Shown piece by piece: positions 11,996 to 22,730 of a stretch of 64,000 nucleotides of DNA. The position numbers and the translations under genes were made by a program. The stretch spans positions 391,119 to 455,118 of the forward strand of contig WIDE01000015.1 in assembly GCA_015039315.1 (NCBI GenBank), given 5' to 3'. The notes beneath the pieces were generated by a model. It ran no database searches. It saw only the letters and a program-made list of their open reading frames with translations, and was not told where the DNA came from. The stretch comes from Clavulina sp. PMI_390 (lineage: Eukaryota; Basidiomycota; Agaricomycetes; Cantharellales; Hydnaceae). Positions within the stretch are counted from its first letter, which is position 1. Every line of letters starts with the position of its first letter.

Positions 11996-12952
11996 TGTTG
12001 GACGGCTGAACGCCCACTAAACGCCGAGAAGAGTATTTTTGGTACCTTCAACCACGTTTCTCAGCCTTGGAAGGGTAGGATGGTGTGAGAACTTGGGCCG
12101 GTCGTGGTAGGCAAAAATGGGACGACGATGCGGTATGACGTTCCTATGTAGCGCCGTCGGCTCCGGTAAACTATGCGCGCGAGAACAGTGGCCGAGGGGG
12201 TTGTCAACAGCGATCTGCTCAGATACTAGTTAGGTATAAAACTGTCTTAATACGCAGAGCTAGCTGGTCTTCGGGACGGGGAATCCGATGGTCGTAGGAC
12301 AGAGAAAATCGTTCGAGTCAAGCCTCCTTTCCATCCTTCACGCGACACACACATCGATATATTCGTCCATCAGTCGGCAACGTGCGTCTCGCTGCCTGTC
12401 TCTATTGGGAACCCGCGTCCTCGCTCCAAAAATCTATCATGTGCAGTTGATCGCAAGCGCTCCGGCTTTTCCCTCTTTACCGGTTCACGGAAGCTTACGC
12501 AGGGTATTGGAGCCGTGGAGCCATGAAGCAAAAGGACTCATTAGCTTTGGGTCCAGATTCCAAAGTCCACAGCTCGCTCCACCATACGATTAGCAGTGGA
12601 GAGTTGGACAGACAGGCCAAAGTGCCTGAAATTCAGGAGCGTCATCGATACAATATATTACAGGGAAGAAGCATGTGCTAATGCATATCAGGGTTCTTCC
12701 TCGAAGGCAACGAGGCTCAAGCGAACTGTTCAATAGCTAGATTAGAAGAGATAGACACTGATGATCTATACAACGGCCATTGTTACCATAATTGCTACAT
12801 CCGACCAAGTAACTGCTCAAGCAACAAGTCAGGGCAGTTCTCGACCCTCAATGACAGCAGTCGCCCGCTGATTCCGACACAGGTTAAATGCAAACCTACG
12901 TCAAGAGTTTGTCAGGTTCCTCAACAAAAGCGTACTGCAGAAAAATCAACCC
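11996..12952. other. Intergenic, lipin promoter to GST array
   Basis: Nothing coding is recognised. The right half lies downstream of the last GST copy; the left half should carry the lipin promoter. A 101-codon plus-strand frame at 12288-12593 has no recognisable features and is probably chance. Confidence 0.45.
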
Positions 12953-14068
12953 CTACATTTCGTAACAATCCAATAATACGTCGTCCGTATTGCACGTGGC
13001 TTTGAACGCAGGATGTCCCAACAAGCGATCCAGGTAGCCCTGGAAGCGAGGATACTTCGCAAGCAGCGGATCGAACGAAAAGTTTCGATAGTGCCCGAGT
13101 ACGAGTTTAGATCGGAAGAGAGCTATGCCCAACACACAGGTCAGCTGAGAGAGGCCTGCAGCAGGAGAAGAAACACCAACGCACTAGGCACGACGAGCAC
13201 ATCAGCAAAGCTTAGGGTTCCCTCTTCTTGCCACATCCCGATTTTGGGAGCCCCGTCTTCGCGCTCGTTTTCAGCCCGCTGAAAGAGTTGAATGAGTCTC
13301 TCGATACCATCAAGGAATTCTTGCAGCAGCGATGCTTGGAGGTCGGCTTCCTGACACTGGATGTACCGGTAAAAGGCGGGGAAGATTGACCGAATAATGA
13401 CATCGCCCTGAATTCGAATGAGAGCACGAGATACTACGAAGGTAGAGTGAGATGCGATGTTCAGTGAATGAGCACGGCAAATTTGATGCATACGGGAGAA
13501 TTCCAATGGAGGAAACAAGCTTTTGTTGTTCCCTTTTGTACTCGAAAGCCTATCAATGCAATCGTCAGTATTTCGGCAGCGCTGTGGCTGTAGGCCCCTT
13601 ACTCGTTGAGATACTCGATAATTGCTGTGCTTTCATGCAAACCACTGGGAGGAGAGAATTGATTCAGTCTCAGTGCTGGGACCAGACATCTCGGTGAAAT
13701 AGCGATGAGCTCTGGGGGTCGAAGCCTTGTGTTCGTCCCGTCTATCAAAGAGAGAACCGGGTATGGTTGTCAATCAATAAGCCGCTTTGAGCACTGGATG
13801 CGCCGTGAGCAAACGTACAATACTATATGGTAAGAGGCCCCCGTTTGGTCAGCGCCGGTGGCAGTAATGGTGAATCTGTGGGGCTCACCTGGTACGGGAT
13901 CTCCAGATACTCCAACGCTGTCCACACACGTTGCGAGGTGTCACTGTAAGGCATAGAGAAGAAGGTGATCTCCGCAGGCTCTGAATGCTTCTTTGTGGTC
14001 TCTAATGCAGCTCCAGTACATGTCCAATGGCCTGGTTTCCCGACATATTCAACAACATTAGGGCCCAT
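12953..14068 (-). CDS. Omega-like glutathione transferase, copy A (C-terminus shortened)
   Basis: First copy of the minus-strand GST array. The thioredoxin-like N-domain begins MGPNVVEYVGKPGHWTCTGA. The active-site region reads MPYSDTSQRVWTALEYLEIPYQ, so Ser occupies the position that is Cys in copy G. A 4-nt microexon (13819-13822, TATT) follows, then LIAISPRCLVPALRLNQFSP, LSSTKGNNKSLFPPLEFS, and the all-helical C-domain (SRALIRIQGDVIIRSIFPAF, IGMWQEEGTLSFADVLVVP, LVLGHYRNFSFDPLLAKYPR). The other copies splice a terminal exon ending in IAxAIxxGRxIP; here the frame stops at YEM-TAG and only a decayed 'TAC GCT TTT' remnant follows, 22 nt further on. The product therefore lacks about 20 C-terminal residues. 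GSTs conjugate or reduce electrophiles with glutathione; the substrate is unknown. Confidence 0.85.
13819..13822 (-). other. 4-nt microexon, GST copy A
   Basis: Minus-strand context is ...CATATAG|TATT|GTACG.... It restores the frame between PYQ and the following exon, as in copies B, C, E, F and G. Confidence 0.7.
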
Positions 14069-14510
14069 CGTGTTTTCAAGGAGAGAGCAGCGGAATGGGT
14101 GAGAGGCGGCGCGATCGATCAGCTCCCGGGTGAGTGGATGAAATTTTAAGAAAAAAAAGGCAAAAGTGCGGGCTCCAAGGAGGATGTCTGAACTCAAATG
14201 AGCATTATCGAGCAGGGGTCGTGCTGCCGAACCCGTGATCCACGGCCGTCACAGCAGATCTTTCATTCCAGATCCGAGATAACCGGCGAAATTTCGAGTC
14301 TTCTTGGTTGGAAAGTTCACATATTAGCTGGGATCTTCAGGAAGCAGTGGGAACGGTCCCGATGGTATGGCCATGAATGATCATGGTTCTTTCAGCGATG
14401 TCAACTCACAAGTCGCAGGCACAGCCTTCATACAGCAACGGCAGTGGAGTGATATTGCAACAAGGATTAACACAGGGAAAGGTCTTGATGGTAAATCAGC
14501 ATTGTGAGTT
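14069..14510. promoter_or_regulatory. Upstream region of GST copy A
   Basis: Holds the promoter of copy A. An A/T box reading CTTAAAATTT on the minus strand lies at 14141-14150, about 75 bp before the ATG. Nothing else is recognised. Confidence 0.4.
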
Positions 14511-15741
14511 TCAAGGGATCCCGCGTCCCCTATCGAGAGCTTCTGCCAATTGACTCCTGCAGAGGTTCCAAGCATACCTATACAGGAACTCAGTTGATTG
14601 CTTCATGAAAGCTCGAAAGGCACTGACCTCTCGAACGATTCCAAGTACAGCTCATCGGTGCTGCAAGTCGCTCTGAACGCAGGATGCGACAAGGCACGAT
14701 CCATATAGGCCTCAAACCGAGGATTAGCAGCAAAGAGCGGGGACCACGAGAAGTTTCGATAATGCTTCAACACAACATTCCCGCGCAGGAGGGCTATGTT
14801 CAAAAGCTATGTTATCCAAGGATAGAGAAGCTGGGAGATGTGACACAAAACGTACTGGACACCGTCAAGATGTCGGCCATACTGAGTGATCCGCCTTCCT
14901 GCCAGAGGCCAACCTTTGGGGCGTCAAGTTCGCGCTCCTTCTCTGTACGGTCGAAGAGCTTGAGCAATTTCTCGACGCCATCGAGAAGCTCTTTACGCAA
15001 AGAAATTTGGGTATTGGGGTCTTGGCATTGGATATAGCGAAAGAAGGAGGGGATGATAGTGCGAGTGAGCATATCCATTTGAAGGCGGATAAGAGCGCGA
15101 GACCCTAAAGACACAAGCATTCAGTGGAGGTGAGCTAGACACAATTAAGTGAAGCTCTACGATGAGATACATACAAGGATATTCCACCGGCGGAAGCAAA
15201 CTTTTCTTATTTCCTTTGGTAGCCGAGAGACTTATGATGGTTAGTAACTAGAGGACCACGAGGAGAGCAGGCAATAGGTATAATTACTCATTAATGTATT
15301 CAATCATCACTGTACTCTCGTTAAGACCTCGATGAGGCGAAAAATGATTCATGCGGAATGCTGGGACTAGTCCTTTAGGGGAAACAGCGAAAAGCTCGTC
15401 TGGCGGGTCCTGCAAACAGATTGCACCTGCGGAGGTGGAGGAGTAAGTCGAGCTGATTTGGCAATGGCCAGCCTTCTTGATGGTTGTAGTCGAAAAGCTT
15501 ACGATACTGTAAAGAAATACGGACATCATCATCGTCAGAATCTATCGCTTGGGATGCTTACTTGGTATGGGATCTCCAAATACTCCAGGGCTACCCATAC
15601 GTGCTGAGAAAAGTCCCCCCAGGGCATAGCGAGCAAGGTGATCTCCGCAGGTTCTTTATGGTTCTTTTCTGTCTGCCCTGCCTCTCCGTTGCATTCCCAA
15701 TGATAGGGCTTATCACAGAAATCGACCACGTTGGGGGCCAT
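14511..15741 (-). CDS. Omega-like glutathione transferase, copy B
   Basis: Complete seven-exon copy counting the microexon. Begins MAPNVVDFCDKPYHWECNGE. The active-site region is LAMPWGDFSQHVWVALEYLE, with Gly at the catalytic Cys position. The microexon TATC (15503-15506) joins C|GT to give PYQ-Y-R. Then DELFAVSPKGLVPAFRMNHF, IEYINE, LSATKGNKKSLLPPVEYP, SRALIRLQMDMLTRTIIPSF, VGLWQEGGSLSMADILT, VVLKHYRNFSWSPLFAANPR, RATCSTDELYLESFER and a terminal exon ending LAEALDRGRGIP. It has all exons, so it should be functional, although loss of the active-site Cys/Ser suggests altered catalysis or a binding role. Confidence 0.87.
15503..15506 (-). other. 4-nt microexon, GST copy B
   Basis: Minus-strand context is ...TTTACAG|TATC|GTAAGC.... 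The next exon starts GT, so TAT + C|GT gives Tyr-Arg, the conserved YR after PYQ. Without it the frame is lost. Confidence 0.78.
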
Positions 15742-16707
15742 AGTATAGAGGAAGTGACGAGGGGAGGTCTCGAGATGACGCGACTAACAGTCATCAGAAG
15801 ACTGGTAGAATTTAAAGAAATCGACCCCCAAGGTACGAAGCCCACACACGATTCTTATGGGAATGTTCCCTTGCTCCACAATCTAGCTGATCTTGGAAAT
15901 AGATTGACGTGATATTTGGTATTCCTCGTTGAATGCAGCCATCGAGGGTAGGCCCGAGAGAGCCGGGTGAGGGTGCTTGCCCCATTTATCTAGCACTATT
16001 TTCGCCCACATCGCCGATCTCCAATGAGTAAAGCCTTTGACAGCAGGGAGCAGCTTCAAAAGCCAGGAGGAACGTCATTTGAAAGTCCCTAAGTGGAACG
16101 AAGTGATCGCCTTCATTATGTTACGTAGTGCCCCGCAAGAACAGAAAGGAAATCAGGAGAAGCCATGGGTCAGCCGGAAAGATTGACCAAAGTGAATACA
16201 ATTCCGCCAGATGGACAGGCTGATTGGGTCGTTCGGGCCCGAGCTTTGACTGCCCGTGGCCTGAACACGGGCCGCGGGTTATTGTGGTATGCAATCCGAC
16301 CTTGAAATGAGGGTTGTGGTTTTGGGCTGGGAGATCGTCGTAGTGGTCCAACGAGCTCGGTAGCGGCGGCAAGTGCCTTGAAGGTTTCACCAGCAGTACA
16401 TGGGATAGCTTTCCTCACCATCGGCCTTGGACTCAACGTTCCCCCAGCATACCTTTTTGCTTCATATCTTGCGCAGATTGTATCTCTGTTGACGAGCCCG
16501 AAATCACCGCCTTAACGATACTTCATGATCGAGCTTTCGGTCGATGTCAAGGATGCTATTGTTGCTCAGGCTCTTTTTATTCTTGTGCGAGAAATAGATT
16601 TCCAGAAACGGTTTTCGCCATCATTTTGAGGAGCCATAGGTAAACATGCAAGCAGTAAATAGAGGATGAGCACAACCAAAAACATATTTGGTCTGAAGTA
16701 TCAGGAA
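15742..16707. other. Intergenic between GST copies B and C
   Basis: No gene recognised. An A/T box (minus TTTCTTTAAATTC, about 15808-15820) lies about 70 bp upstream of the copy B ATG. Small open frames at 16121-16436 show no family features. Confidence 0.45.
15808..15820 (-). promoter_or_regulatory. TATA-like box of GST copy B
   Basis: TTTAAA-containing A/T box about 70 bp upstream of the start codon; similar boxes sit at about the same distance in copies A, C and E. Confidence 0.4.
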
Positions 16708-17961
16708 TCAGGGGAGCTCTCGCCCTTTGTTGATGGCCTTTGCTATCTGGGACGGACAGCAATTAAACGCATACCTAGAATGAATGGGGAGACAGGGGTT
16801 AGCGGAGTAGCCACTCTCGTGATTGGTTGTGGTCCACATACATTTCATACGAGTCCAGCAACACCTCATTGGTGCTACATGTGGCCTGGAACGCAGGGAG
16901 TGATAGCAGACGGTCAAGATAAGTCTCGAAGCGAGGATATGCTGGGTAGAGAATAGACCATGAGAAATCCCTATAATGCTTCAGCACGACATTTCCCCGA
17001 TGAAGCCCTGTTATGAGGAAGCGAGTGTCAACCTATACACTAGGACATGACAGAAAGAGGGGAGGCGCGACGGACAAGGGACTATCAAAACATCGGCCAA
17101 ACTCAGGGAACCTCCCCCCTGCCATAAGCCAAACTTTGGGGCATTCTCTTCACGTTCCTTCTCTGCACGATCAAAGAGTTGAAGAAGCTTCTCCATGCCA
17201 TCAAGGAATTCCTTGAGCAGCTGTACTTGGTTAGATGGTTCCTGACACTGAACGTATCGATAGAAGCATGGGAGGATGGTTCGGCTAATTAAGTCTGCCT
17301 GGAGTCGAATAAGTGCGCGAGACCCTGGAAAAAAAACATAACTCATTCACTTGATGGGATGTATAGGGTGTATTGGAGACGCACATGTGTATTCAGGAGG
17401 AGGAAGTAAGCTCTTTTTATTTCCTTTTGTTGCAGAAAGTCTGATATTTGGGAGTCAGGATAAGAGACTGACAACAGCTCCTGAGAGAAGATGTGTCGGC
17501 ACATACTCGTTGATGTACTCGAGAATCACAAGGCTCTCGTTGAGACCTCGAGGAGGGGAAGTATTCCCCAGCTGCAAGGCGGGGACCAATCCTTTCGGAG
17601 ACAAGATGAAAAGATCCTTTGGGGGCTCAAACAAATTAATCGCTCCTGGGAGGATAGCAAGAACACACTGTCAAGATCTTGAAAGATTGGTGAAGAAAAG
17701 AGCATACGATACTATGAAGATGCACCATCCATCAGTCACCCTACGGTCAGAACAGTGTATTTGATGGTAGCGAATACTGACCTGGTAAGGGATTTCTAGA
17801 TATTCCAGAGCTGTCCACACGCGCTGGGAAAATGAGCTAAATGGCATGGCCAAGAAGGTGATGTCCGCAGGATCTGCATGCTTCTTTGTCGTCTCCAGAG
17901 CGGCGCCCGTGCATTCCCAATGACACGGTCTTCCGGCGTAAGCGACAGTATTTGGGGCCAT
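16708..17961 (-). CDS. Omega-like glutathione transferase, copy C
   Basis: Complete copy. Start MAPNTVAYAGRPCHWECTGA at 17961; a longer frame lacks an ATG. The active site is LAMPFSSFSQRVWTALEYLE, with Ser at the Cys position. The microexon TATC (17708-17711) gives PYQ-Y-R-AINLFEPPKDLF. Then LSPKGLVPALQLGNTSPPRG, ESLVILEYINE, SRALIRLQADLISRTILPCF, FGLWQGGGSLSLADVLIVP, VLKHYRDFSWSILYPAYPR, TCSTNEVLLDSYEM, and a terminal exon YAFNCCPSQIAKAINKGREL-P. All splice phases match copies B, E, F and G. Expected cytosolic; substrate unknown. Confidence 0.88.
17708..17711 (-). other. 4-nt microexon, GST copy C
   Basis: Minus-strand context is ...TTCATAG|TATC|GTATGC...; C plus GA of the next exon gives Arg in PYQYR. 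Confidence 0.78.
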
Positions 17962-19040
17962 AGCGTACTTCTTATTTTCCGGGTTCGGTTGAAGAGCCAA
18001 ACGAATGGTGAACGGTGAAAATGAGGGGTGAGGGGATATTTAAGATAACAAGGTGGGGCGGCAAGTTCACACGAATTTTTGCACGAATTATATCTACTTG
18101 ACCTCACATGAGCCTAAATTGCTGGTCATGCGGCCGATTACTGAGCCGACCGATAACCGGCTGTGAGTCGACGCCCAGATGAGATGGGTTTGTACTCTAG
18201 GTGAATCGCGAAGGTTAGTCTCGATAGGAAACATCATCGGCCACAAGAAGCAACTGATCCAAGGAGATGGGAAGTATCTCAAATAACCTACTTATAATAT
18301 GTAGTATAGCCCCTGCCCTAGGCGCCTCTTCGGCAGCCCCACGCGGTAAAATCGATTCTCTCTCTATCTCAAATAACCAACGAGTGCATCTTTCCAGCAA
18401 CATCTCGCTTGTTCGTTCAACAAATAAATGCTGCCGTGAGACCTCAGGGTTCCTTCAGTTTTCCCTCAGGGCCCAGGCTACAGGGGTGCCAATATGTACG
18501 AGATTTCGTTTCCATGAGATGTCGGCCGATGGAAGCCTGAAGAGGAGGATCAATCTTAGTACCACGGTCGCATAATGCGGCTCCACCAGAGAAGATTAAC
18601 CGTCCAGTGAACTCCTGCTGAGCCAAAAGAGCGTCGCTAGATTGATGCCTATGGGCATCGTATAGCAGGATGGAATGAAATATACCAGGAATGCAGCAAG
18701 GACAAGCCAGTCCAGGTTGGTTGTAGGAACAACAACGAGTTATTGCAGATCACCAAAATGCATCGTGGAAGAAAGCGGGGTAGATCGGGCTGCAGTTAAT
18801 TATGGAAATTTACTCAGGCCAACGGGTGTCCGTAACAGGTTCCCGGAACACAAAAACTTAGGTAAAATGCAAGATATCGATTGCCTAGGCACCTAAATTT
18901 AGTATTTGGACCAACCTGGTCGCTCCAGAGAATTTCGAGGGTAGCACACGTTTCTTCCGTGGTTCAGTGGGTGTTCATGGTCACTTTGACACCCACTCCT
19001 TGGTCTGGAACGAAGAACCAGTTGAAACAGCTGGTAAAAT
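17962..19040. other. Intergenic between GST copies C and D
   Basis: No gene recognised. The copy C promoter lies at the left end. A short direct repeat, 'tctcaaataacc', occurs near 18279 and 18366. Confidence 0.45.
18034..18046 (-). promoter_or_regulatory. TATA-like box of GST copy C
   Basis: Minus-strand TCTTAAATATCCC about 75 bp upstream of the copy C ATG. Confidence 0.42.
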
Positions 19041-20238
19041 TCAAGGGATACCATAGCTTTTCTTCATCTCTTCCGCTAGTCGGCTGTGACTACAGTTCAG
19101 GGCAAAGCTGAACCAGAGGAACGAGAGTGAAGATCTCCTTAGAGGGCTCTGTACTCTGGTGACGAGATTCATGTACGTACCCTTCAGCAGATTGGATGTA
19201 TAGCTGTTCAGTACTGCGTGTAGCCACGAATGCAGGGTGCTTGAACAGCCAATCAAGATAAGTATCAAGCGAGGATGCGTTCCGAGAAGTGAGCTAGATA
19301 AGAACCCTCGCCAGTACTTCAGTATATTCGTTGATCGGGATAGCCCCGTCCATAGAGTTCTAGCGACGTCAGGAGGGTATGTTAGTGGAGCTCGTCAGCA
19401 AGGTAGAAACTGGATTGCACATGCATGGTCCGACCAATACGTCTGATAAGCTAAGTATGCCATTGTCGTGCCACAGACCAAAAGGCGGCCCGTTGGCGCT
19501 TTGCTCGCGTTCTCGTTCAGCACGTTCAAAGAGCCTCAGGGGCTGATCGATGGTATTGAGTAACTCCTCCCCCCTATCTCCACGAAACGTGGGGTCCTGG
19601 CACTGAGGACATTGATAGTATGCTGGAACGATGGCGCGAGATATTACATCAGCCCGGAGGCAAATGAGAGTACGCGAACCTGTGGGGAGCAGTGATCCAC
19701 GACAATAATATTGAATAGAGAGTAGCTTTGTATCAGACTAGCAATACTTACAAACGTCGTTGGCAGGAGGGAGTAGACTCTTACTGTTTCCCTTGTTTGG
19801 CGCAAGACTGGGGAAACGAAATTAGCCCAAAGAGGCTACCATAGGAGTGGAGGATAGAGGTACACTCATTGAGATACTCCACAATCACCGTGCTTTCATT
19901 CAGAGCTCGGGGAGGCCAGAGATCGTCCAACCCAAGCACAGGAATTAAACCTTTAGGCGACAGCGCGAGGAACTCAAGGCTTCTGTTGTGGACGCGAACG
20001 GTGTTTGTTAGTGGGGAGGATTAGGGCTAATCCATTCATGGTCTCGCTTATGGTTCAATCCGGTGAGCGGAAGCGCGCACCGTAATGACAATAAGAAATG
20101 ACTTCAGCAGTAGTGCCAGGTAAACTAGGGCATTGGAAATTTAAGACTAACATGTTATGGAATTTCGAGATGTTCTAATGCTAACGAGGCACGGTTGTGC
20201 CTTTTCACTGTCTCGAGAGCGGCACCGGTACACTCCAT
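19041..20238 (-). pseudogene. GST copy D, decayed paralogue
   Basis: The copy has recognisable exons but several breaks. Exon 1 (20238 leftwards) reads ECTGAALETVKRHN and then jumps to LALEHLEIP: about 18 codons of the active-site loop are deleted. The Tyr codon of the PY motif is TAA. The exon that should begin after the microexon has no clear AG acceptor, and no microexon is seen. Later exons are well kept (FLALSPKGLIPVLGLDD, STVIVEYLNE, KGNSKSLLPPAND, SRTLICLRADVISRAIVPAY, FGLWHDNGILSLSDVLVG). A 1-nt deletion near 19270 shifts the frame inside the helical exon between 'HPRL' and 'DTYLDWLFKHPAFVATRSTE'. The terminal exon SRLAEEMKKSYGIP survives. Degeneration concentrated at the 5' end suggests loss of the active site came early. 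Confidence 0.85.
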
Positions 20239-21103
20239 ATTTTAGGGTTGGTGAGATTCGACAAAGAAAGCAGGGGGTACTCCGATTGCAAGAGCTGGTC
20301 CAGGATGGCGGGATGGGGAGCCACTGGCAAATTTTGCCCCATGATGACCGTGTGGTGCCTGGACTGGAGCCCCACGATCCCCTGAGGGTGAAATAACCCT
20401 CGGTCTGGGGGTGTACCAGATGGAAGAGCAATCTGGGAGTATAGTTAATCGTGAGACCGCGTTAGGGTAGGGCTCATAATAAGCTGGAAAATATCATGGT
20501 GTTCACAGGAACTATTGATGTATGCATCCGCACCCTTTCGTACCAATCTCCTGGGGGAATTCGAAAGCGGTAGTACGGGACCATGTAAGGCACGCCAGGG
20601 GAAGGAAAGCAGGTCCAAGTGCTGGATTAGCTGCAGCATGCTTTGCAGGACATGGGAACTGATTAACAATGAATAACAATGAATTCGGCTGGCTCCGAAA
20701 GCGAAGCTAACTAAGGTGCACAGAAAACTATGAACCACGTCACCGATAGGAGAAGGAAACTGGAAACAAATAAAGGAAGGAAAACAGACGGAATACAGGA
20801 CTAATGTGGAGGAAAGTGATCAATCAAAGGGGGAATCGTTCACAATAGGAGGGACTTGGACTCGAGCCGTCTGTCCCCATATACGGCCGGCGAGGTGGAT
20901 GGAAGCGGTATGGAGTGTTTGCGCAAGCTTCCCGATATAAACAAAGCGTCTCGATGTCAACTATCAGCCCAATTAGCTCTCGCAGGATAGAAAGTAGCTA
21001 CTAGGGAATGACGAGAGTCAACCCAACGAATATTCATTGAAATAGTCGTCTCGTCTAACAGTAACAAGCCGAGTAGATATTTCGGCAAAAGATGTGAAAA
21101 CAT
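20239..21103. other. Intergenic between GST copies D and E
   Basis: No gene recognised; short unrelated open frames only. Confidence 0.45.
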
Positions 21104-22367
21104 TCAAGGAAGCTCTCGTCCATTCATGATAGCTATCGCAACCTGACTCCTAGCACGGCCCATTGCATTTCTATGGTAGAATGGATTTTATTACGGGGTG
21201 ACGGACCATCTTAGTGGATGAACTCACCTTGCGAAGAAGTCCAAATACAGTTGATCAGTGCTGCACGTTGCTCTGAATGCTGGATGCCTCAGGAGGCGAT
21301 CGAGATAGACCTCAAAGTGAGGGTATGCCGGAAAGAGCGGAGCAAAGGAGAAATTCCGATAGTGCCTCAGCACAAGTGTCGATAGGTGGAGCCCTACAAA
21401 TAAACGTGGAAACGAGATGGGTAAATGAAAATTTCGCGAGGACGCCCGAGGGCCAATGGACGCACAAGGGGCCACCAAAACGTCAGCTAGACTCAACAAT
21501 TCTTCGTCCTGCCAAAGACCAATCTTTGGAGCGCCATCTTCTCCCTCCTTCTCCGCGCGCTCGAACAACTGAAGGAGCTTCTCGACGCTAGTAAGGAATT
21601 CCTGTCGCAATTGTTCCCTTTTGTCCACATCTTGATCGTGCAGGTATCGGAGGAAGCAAGGCCCGATGTCACGGGAGACGAGATCTGCTTGCAGACGAAT
21701 AAGAGCACGGGACCCTGCATATAGATCAAAAGAATGCGATGAATGGAGCTCCCTGAAGTTACTGGTTTTGCTAGACTGACATGTATATTCCACAGGTGGC
21801 AGCAGTATTTTCTTGTTGCCCTTCGCCTGGGCGAGGCTGAGAACACGTCGATATTGATTCATTAGTAGTGTATTAGACAGAAGCAGAGTTCTACAAACGT
21901 ACTCATTGAGGTACTCCACAATGACGAGGCTCTCGTTGAGGCCTCTCGGGGGCGTGAAATCGTTCAGCATCAATGCGGGTACCAACTCTTTTGGCGATAC
22001 CGTACAAAGCTCGGCTGGCTTTTCCATGAGGTCAACGGCACCTAATAGAGAGAATGAGGATGAATGATTTCATAGTGAGACTATTCTGCTCATCCATACG
22101 ATACTATCCCAGCCGCAACCACCCCGATCGTCAGCATTCACTCATGCAAGCAGCTGAAGCAACGGACCCACTCACATGATACGGAATCTCAAGATACTCC
22201 AGCGCCATCCAGGCACGAAGAACAAATGGGCTAAAGGAAGCAGCAAACAAGGTCATCGAGACACCCTCAGCATGTGGGTCGGCATGCTTCTTCGCGGTCT
22301 CGCCAGCTATACCTGTGGGTTCCCACTGGAAAGGCTTGAAATGGTAGTCAACAGCAGGGATGTTCAT
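21104..22367 (-). CDS. Omega-like glutathione transferase, copy E
   Basis: Complete copy. Start MNIPAVDYHFKPFQWEPTGI. The active site is FAASFSPFVLRAWMALEYLE, with SPF in place of the CPF of copy G. The microexon TATC (22100-22103) yields PYH-Y-R-AVDLMEKPAELC. Then VSPKELVPALMLNDFTPPRG, ESLVIVEYLNE, AKGNKKILLPPVEYT, SRALIRLQADLVSRDIGPCF, IGLWQDEELLSLADVLVAP, LVLRHYRNFSFAPLFPAYPH and CSTDQLYLDFFAR. A terminal exon beyond the apparent TGA splices in through AG|A to give ARSQVAIAIMNGRELP, with the stop at 21104. Several of its introns are stop-free and in frame, so a read-through frame exists, but family conservation supports splicing. Confidence 0.86.
22100..22103 (-). other. 4-nt microexon, GST copy E
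   Basis: Minus-strand context is ...GGGATAG|TATC|GTATGG...; C plus GT of the next exon gives Arg in PYHYR. Confidence 0.78.
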
Positions 22368-22730
22368 AGTGTGCAGATGATGGTGAGGAATGTAGGACGA
22401 TGGCTGAAGATGTGCTCAGCCAAAAGAAAAGGTACACTTAAATGGTAGAACCATGACAAGGGTAAGGGTCGCGAGCTCATCTATTTCACACTGGGAGATC
22501 TTGTGATGCTCCTTTGCTTTCAAATAGTTTACTTATCGAGATCTTGCGATGAGATACAGATAGACTGGTGGAGCCGGTCCGAACGGGGCAAATAAGGTTA
22601 GTTGACATTGTGGTGGGAAGCACGTTGCCAAAGAACATGTCGACACAAAGAAAGAATTCTGGTAGATAACGTCAATACACGGCTGCCGGAGTTCGCGAGC
22701 GAAACGGAAGCACGAAATGAGAACTCGATG
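22368..22730. promoter_or_regulatory. Promoter region of GST copy E
   Basis: No gene. A TTTAA box (minus ACCATTTAAGTG, about 22434-22446) lies about 70 bp before the copy E ATG. Confidence 0.42.

Noticed and set aside
16121..16436. Minus-strand frames between GST copies B and C, considered as a GST remnant
   Set aside because: No GST motif in any frame.
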